A stretch of DNA of 17,541 nucleotides. Origin: an uncultured Flavobacteriales bacterium (GTDB taxonomy: Bacteria; Bacteroidota; Bacteroidia; Flavobacteriales_D; Parvicellaceae). This document shows positions 13,424-17,541 of this stretch, piece after piece; the first letter of the stretch is position 1; each line of letters starts with the position of its first letter. A program made the translations under genes and the position numbers. The stretch covers positions 1 through 17,541 of the forward strand of contig CALKFX010000052.1 in assembly GCA_938084875.1 (NCBI GenBank), read 5' to 3'. Under the pieces are notes generated by a model. It saw only the letters and a list, made by a program, of their open reading frames with translations. It had not been told where the DNA came from and searched no databases.

Positions 13424-16197
13424 ATGTATTCTTTAAGATGATCTTTGGTAGGGGAAAATACTTTACTTTTAACAAAGCTTTCTGGACTGCCTTCAAAAAC
13501 TAAAGTTCCTCCTTTATCACCCCCTTCAGGACCCAAATCTACTATCCAATCTGCAGATTTAATAATATCCATATGGTGTTCAATAATTACTACATGGTGT
13601 CCCATCTCTATTAAATCTTGAAGAGCTTTTATTAGTTTTTTTACATCGTGAAAATGTAATCCTGTAGTTGGTTCATCAAAAATAAAAAGCTTTTTCTGTT
13701 TTGATTTGTTTTGGCTTAGAAAGGAAGCTAATTTTATCCTTTGTGCTTCGCCACCACTAAGAGTATTGGAAGCTTGTCCTAGTTGTACATATTCAAGTCC
13801 AACTTCAGAAAGAGCAAATATTTTGGCTTTTATCTTTTTACATAGGGTATTGTCTTCATTGAAAAAATCAAGACTTTCTTCAACTGTCATTTCTAATACT
13901 TGAGAAATATCTTTTCCTTTAAATTTAACTTCTAAAACTTCTTCTTTGAATCTTTTACCATCACACTCATCACAATTCAGATGAACATCTGCCATGAATT
14001 GCATGGATATTGTTAATTGTCCTTCACCTTGACACTTTTCACATCTTCCACCATCGACATTAAAACTAAAATATCCAGCTTTAAAACCTTTTGCTTTGGC
14101 ATGTTTTTGACTTGCGAAAAGTTGTCTAATATCGTCATAACCTTTGGTATAGGTTATAGGGTTTGACCTTGAGCTCTTGCCAATAGGATTTTGATTAATA
14201 TATTCCACTCCACTTACCAGATCAAAATTCATTTTTATATCGTTACAGTGGCTTGCTTTGACTAATCCAGTTAAGAAAAATCTTTCCAGAAAAGTATAAA
14301 GTATTTTTCCAATTAAAGTAGATTTTCCACTTCCACTTACACCAGTTACAACACAAATTTGATTTAATGGTATTTTAACCGTTATGTTCTGTAGATTGTG
14401 AAGATAGGCCTGTTCAATTACTATAAAATCTTTAGCTTTTCTTCTTACTTCTGGAACTTCTATCTTGTATTGTCCAGTAAGATATTTTGCTGTTAAACTT
14501 TTACTAGCTTTTACTAATTCGCTATGATTTCCCTTAAAAACTACTTCTCCACCGTGTCTTCCTGCATAGGGTCCAATATCAATAATCATATCTGCTGATT
14601 TCATCATTTCTTCATCGTGTTCAACAACAATAACAGAATTTCCAACGTCTCTTAATTTTTTTAAAACTTCAATTAATCTAAGACTATCTCTTGGATGTAA
14701 TCCAATTGATGGTTCATCTAAAATATACATAGAACCAACCAAAGAACTTCCAATTGATGTTGCTAGATTTATTCTTTGAGATTCTCCACCAGAAAGTGAA
14801 TTGGAAGCTCTTTCCATAGTTAAATAGCCAAGACCTACATCTTTTAAATAGCTGAGTCTAGAGTTTATTTCTTCTATAATTCTTTTGGCAATTTTTTGAT
14901 CCTCAAGATTCAATTTTAGAGCTTTAAAAAATAGTGTTGCATCACTAATAGACATTCTATTTATTTCACTAATAGATTTGTTATTTATTTTTATATAATC
15001 TGCATCTGCTCTCAACCTACTTCCATTACATGAATTACATTTGGTTTTCCCTCTGTATCTTGAGAGCATTACTCTATACTGTATTTTGTATGCATTTTTC
15101 TCCAAAAAATTAAAAAACGCATAAATACCTTGAAAATAACTATTTCCATTCCATAGTAAATCAAGATTTTCGTTTGATAAATTTCTAATTGGTTCATGAA
15201 CAGGAAAATCAAAATAATGGGCATTATTAATAAGTTCCTCCTTCCAAACACTCATTTTTTCACCTTTCCAACAAACAATAGCATCCTCATAAATACTTAA
15301 ATTAGGATTGGGAATTACCAATTCAGAGTCTATCCCTGTAACTTTTCCAAACCCTTCACATTTCTTACATGCCCCAAAAGGACTATTAAAAGAGAAAAAG
15401 TCTAAGCTAGGTTCTTCAAATAGTATCTCATCTTTTAGAAAAAGATTATTGAATTTCTTAATTGTTGGTTTTTTGCCATTAAATGAAATTATATTACATT
15501 TTCCCTTTCCTTCATGAAATCCAAGCTCAAGAGATTCTAATATTCTAGATTGATTTTCAGGGCTATTGTCATTGGTTATTCTATCTACTATTATTTCTAA
15601 ATTCTCAGGTTTGTGTCCAGTTTCTAAAGCAATTGCTTCTCCATTTTTCCATAATTTAGAATAGCCTTGTTGGATATATATATGTATTTGCTCGTCCGAT
15701 GTTCTTCCCTTTGGAATATTCAACGGACATGAAATCATAAGTTTAGAATCTTTAGGGAGTCCGAGAACATAATTTAAAACATCTTCAGGATTGTCTTTTG
15801 TTACTATCTGGTTGCTAACAGGGGAATATGTTTTCCCTATTCTAGCAAATAAAAGTTTTAAATAATCATAAATTTCAGTAGTGGTTCCAACGGTACTTCT
15901 TGTATTGGAGGAATTTACCTTTTGTTCGATAGCAATTGCAGGTGAAATTCCTTTAATATCGTCAATATCTGGTTTTTCAATTCTTCCTAAAAACAATCTT
16001 GCATACGAGCTAAGACTTTCAATGTATCTTCTGTGGCCTTCAGCATATAGAGTGTCAAATGCTAGTGAAGACTTTCCCGATCCAGAAACACCAGTTAAAA
16101 CAGTTAATTTGTTTCTAGGAATAGAGACACTAATGTTCTTTAAGTTGTGTACTCTAGCACCAATTATCTCAATATTTTTGTAAGTTTTAACTCCCAT
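13420..16197 (-). CDS. uvrA: Excinuclease ABC subunit A
   Basis: DNA-damage recognition ATPase of nucleotide excision repair; loads UvrB at lesions. 925 aa with two ABC modules. The first has Walker A GVSGSGKS (36-43) and signature LSGGESQRINLA. The second has Walker A with K625 and signature LSGGEAQRIKLA, then FDEPTTGLH. The second zinc finger is complete: C719-x2-C722-x19-C742-x2-C745. In the first half C277/C280 (ACKKCEGFG) and C387/C390 (KCNSCNGSRL) are present, but the CxxC pair expected about 20 residues before C277 is missing, as is the cysteine pair after FARIGKTYSP. This looks like a lineage-type variant and not decay, since the frame is intact. Own promoter upstream; divergent from the ECF sigma gene. 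Confidence 0.96.
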   Translation of the reverse strand: MGVKTYKNIEIIGARVHNLKNISVSIPRNKLTVLTGVSGSGKSSLAFDTLYAEGHRRYIESLSSYARLFLGRIEKPDIDDIKGISPAIAIEQKVNSSNTRSTVGTTTEIYDYLKLLFARIGKTYSPVSNQIVTKDNPEDVLNYVLGLPKDSKLMISCPLNIPKGRTSDEQIHIYIQQGYSKLWKNGEAIALETGHKPENLEIIVDRITNDNSPENQSRILESLELGFHEGKGKCNIISFNGKKPTIKKFNNLFLKDEILFEEPSLDFFSFNSPFGACKKCEGFGKVTGIDSELVIPNPNLSIYEDAIVCWKGEKMSVWKEELINNAHYFDFPVHEPIRNLSNENLDLLWNGNSYFQGIYAFFNFLEKNAYKIQYRVMLSRYRGKTKCNSCNGSRLRADADYIKINNKSISEINRMSISDATLFFKALKLNLEDQKIAKRIIEEINSRLSYLKDVGLGYLTMERASNSLSGGESQRINLATSIGSSLVGSMYILDEPSIGLHPRDSLRLIEVLKKLRDVGNSVIVVEHDEEMMKSADMIIDIGPYAGRHGGEVVFKGNHSELVKASKSLTAKYLTGQYKIEVPEVRRKAKDFIVIEQAYLHNLQNITVKIPLNQICVVTGVSGSGKSTLIGKILYTFLERFFLTGLVKASHCNDIKMNFDLVSGVEYINQNPIGKSSRSNPITYTKGYDDIRQLFASQKHAKAKGFKAGYFSFNVDGGRCEKCQGEGQLTISMQFMADVHLNCDECDGKRFKEEVLEVKFKGKDISQVLEMTVEESLDFFNEDNTLCKKIKAKIFALSEVGLEYVQLGQASNTLSGGEAQRIKLASFLSQNKSKQKKLFIFDEPTTGLHFHDVKKLIKALQDLIEMGHHVVIIEHHMDIIKSADWIVDLGPEGGDKGGTLVFEGSPESFVKSKVFSPTKDHLKEYI

Positions 16198-16216
16198 ATA
16201 TGCGTGAAACAGTTTG

Positions 16217-16248
16217 CAAAAATAATAGAATTGTTTTCAGTTAATCAA
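16217..16248 (-). promoter_or_regulatory. Promoter of uvrA (TTG-N21-TATTTTTG)
   Basis: On the minus strand TTG (16248-16246), 21 nt, then TATTTTTG (16224-16217), an exact TAnnTTTG. Predicted start near 16210 gives a leader of about 13 nt before ATG 16197. I saw no SOS-type operator palindrome overlapping it. The sigma gene on the other side has only weak candidates, such as TATATTTA near 16259. Confidence 0.55.
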
Positions 16249-16342
16249 TTTGTTTCCTATATTTACACTTTAATCTTAAAATCGCTGCCTATATAACCAT
16301 TCTACTTTAATAATTTATTTTTTAACAATTAAACGTAGAATT

Positions 16343-16939
16343 ATGTACGCAAATGAAAGTGATGAAATCCTAGTAAATAAGTTTCGTTCAGGTGACAACA
16401 GAAGTTTTGATTCAATTCTTTTGAAATACAAACAAAGAGTATTTTCCTATATTCTTAAGATGGTTAAGGATCAAGATTTAACCAATGATATTTTTCAAGA
16501 AGTTTTTATTAAAGTGATTACAAGCTTAAAGAAAGACCACTACAATCATGAAGGAAAACTACTGTCTTGGATATTAAGAATTGCGCATAACCAAGTGATT
16601 GACCATTTTAGAAAGGATTCAAAAATGCCTATCGCAGGACGTTCACCAAGTCTTAAAGATGATTTTAATATTTTTGATTTATTAGACTTAAAAGAAGATT
16701 CCGTCGAAGATGTTATTGTTACTAAACAAATAATGGAAGATGTAAGATTATTGGTAGATGAATTGCCAGAAGAACAAATGGAAGTTGTGAGAATGCGTTA
16801 TTTTCTTCAAATGAGCTTTAAAGATATTGCCGATAATACTGGAGTTAGTATTAATACTTCTTTAGGTAGAATGAGGTATGCTCTTATAAATCTTAGAAAA
16901 TTAATTGAGGACAAAAAATTAATTTTAACCAACTCATAG
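16343..16939 (+). CDS. ECF-type RNA polymerase sigma factor
   Basis: Alternative sigma-70-family factor of 198 aa with only regions 2 and 4. Region 2 covers about residues 10-95: FDSILLKYKQRVFSYILKMV, then DLTNDIFQEVFIKV (core binding and the -10-facing helix), then SWILRIAHNQVIDHFRK. Region 4 is about 140-190: LPEEQMEVVRMRYFLQMSFKDIA with the helix-turn-helix NTGVSINTSLGRMRYALINLRK. An acidic linker SVEDVIV lies between. No FecR-like or zinc-binding anti-sigma gene follows, and no SusCD locus, so this is not the common sugar-uptake type; what controls it is not visible. It is divergent from uvrA, and a 47-codon ORF follows 61 nt downstream. Confidence 0.93.
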   Translation: MYANESDEILVNKFRSGDNRSFDSILLKYKQRVFSYILKMVKDQDLTNDIFQEVFIKVITSLKKDHYNHEGKLLSWILRIAHNQVIDHFRKDSKMPIAGRSPSLKDDFNIFDLLDLKEDSVEDVIVTKQIMEDVRLLVDELPEEQMEVVRMRYFLQMSFKDIADNTGVSINTSLGRMRYALINLRKLIEDKKLILTNS

Positions 16940-17000
16940 AATACACAATATTTTTTTTTTTGTATCGTTAGCAATCTATAAATTTAGAAAAGCCTATGGT

Positions 17001-17144
17001 ATGAAAACTACAAAATCCCTTTACAACAAAAAAGTAACAGAGCCATCAATAGAAACGATAATGAATATAAAGTCGTTTGCAAGAAATTATGTTACTTGTT
17101 ATTCAAGTACATTAAAAAAAGACATTAACTGGTTAAAAAGTTAG
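17001..17144 (+). CDS. Small hypothetical protein (47 aa) behind the sigma gene
   Basis: An ATG-started frame reading MKTTKSLYNKKVTEPS, then IETIMNIKSFARNYV, and ending DINWLKS, stop TAG. It is basic, without a membrane segment or signal peptide. The pattern 'K-V-x-E-P-S-x-E-T-I-x-x-I-x-x-(Y/F)-A' resembles, from memory, short proteins found behind sigma genes in other flavobacteria; I could not check this. A weak box TAAATTTA with a T-run plus G upstream (16 nt) might give its own promoter; otherwise it is co-transcribed with the sigma gene. Its stop touches the stop of the convergent dehydrogenase with no base between. The role is unknown; a regulator of the sigma factor is speculation. Confidence 0.6.
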   Translation: MKTTKSLYNKKVTEPSIETIMNIKSFARNYVTCYSSTLKKDINWLKS

Positions 17145-17541
17145 TTATTTAAAATATTTTGAAACGAAGAGTTCTTTCGTTTTATGGTTCCAGGAATAAA
17201 ATCCTTCCCCAGATTTTACACCTAATTTGCCAGCAGTAACCATGTTTACTAATAACGGACATGGAGCATATTTGTCGGTCCCAAAACCTTGCTGAAGAAC
17301 TTTTAGAATTGCAAGACAAACATCTAGTCCAATAAAATCTGCTAATTGCAATGGTCCCATTGGGTGTGCCATACCAAGCTTCATAACAGTATCTATTTCT
17401 TCAACTCCAGCTACCCCTTCGTGCAAAGTAATAATTGCTTCATTGATCATTGGTATTAAAATTTTATTTGCTACAAATCCTGGAAAATCGTTTACTTCTA
17501 CTGGTGATTTGCCAATTTTTTTAGAAAGCATCATAATAGTT
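17145..17541 (-). CDS. 3-hydroxyacyl-CoA (3-hydroxybutyryl-CoA) dehydrogenase, C-terminal part
   Basis: Visible 131 aa are the C-terminal domain of an NAD-dependent 3-hydroxyacyl-CoA dehydrogenase, which oxidises 3-hydroxyacyl-CoA to 3-ketoacyl-CoA (or the reverse in butyryl-CoA formation). Marks are GKSPVEVNDFPGFVANKIL, MINEAI, VMKLGMAHPMGPLQLADFIGLD and GKLGVKSGEGFYSW. The frame is open through base 17541, so the NAD-binding half with the catalytic His lies outside; ATG 17534 is an internal Met and not the start. Full-length relatives are about 290-300 aa (Hbd/PaaH type). It ends directly against the small plus-strand gene. Confidence 0.93.
   Translation of the reverse strand, partial: TIMMLSKKIGKSPVEVNDFPGFVANKILIPMINEAIITLHEGVAGVEEIDTVMKLGMAHPMGPLQLADFIGLDVCLAILKVLQQGFGTDKYAPCPLLVNMVTAGKLGVKSGEGFYSWNHKTKELFVSKYFK

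Noticed and set aside
16950..16963. Long T-run after the sigma gene as a terminator
   Set aside because: No GC-containing inverted repeat precedes the T-run, so there is no hairpin to support intrinsic termination.

Overview
This is an AT-rich window from the chromosome of a member of the Bacteroidota, most likely Flavobacteriales. Four things support that. There is a TonB-dependent receptor with an N-terminal carboxypeptidase-regulatory-like domain. Exported proteins have signal peptides ending in the typical '..AQ/GQ'. Several genes carry TAnnTTTG-type -7 promoter elements with very short leaders. The gene neighbourhoods (LuxC-type acyl-CoA reductase divergent from a dicluster ferredoxin plus serC; uvrA divergent from an ECF sigma factor; siaB-siaC) are familiar from this phylum. 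I see no phage, insertion sequence, CRISPR array, tRNA or rRNA. The window reads as ordinary core and accessory chromosome, and no stretch over 300 bp lacks a gene.

Left part (1-3734): a minus-strand group of ferredoxin, an unknown exported protein and serC (cut by the left edge) diverges from a plus-strand acyl-CoA reductase followed by a beta-carbonic anhydrase. The 34 bp between ferredoxin and the reductase hold two face-to-face -7 elements that overlap in a perfect 10-bp palindrome.

Centre-left (3819-9121): a tightly packed minus-strand operon runs SAM methyltransferase, ZIP metal transporter, exported carboxypeptidase-regulatory-like protein, TonB-dependent outer-membrane receptor, and PyrR-like phosphoribosyltransferase. 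Two junctions are 1-nt TAATG overlaps. The third gene has no ATG, GTG or TTG ahead of its obvious signal peptide.

Centre-right (9178-13423): plus-strand siaB-siaC (serine/threonine kinase and its phospho-target, without the siaA phosphatase or siaD cyclase in view) ends at a strong intrinsic terminator only 5 nt before cmk. Then come cmk, truA (TTG start) and an MsbA-like ABC exporter, all touching or overlapping.

Right part (13420-17541): uvrA on the minus strand shares stop-codon bases with the ABC exporter. It is divergent from an ECF sigma factor, which is followed by a 47-codon small ORF. The right edge cuts a 3-hydroxyacyl-CoA dehydrogenase gene.

Nothing here is a clearly new large system. 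The points most worth a second look are the start-codon anomaly, the possible two-membrane metal-uptake operon, the siaBC pair, the small protein behind the sigma factor, the palindromic divergent promoter and the terminator pressed against cmk.
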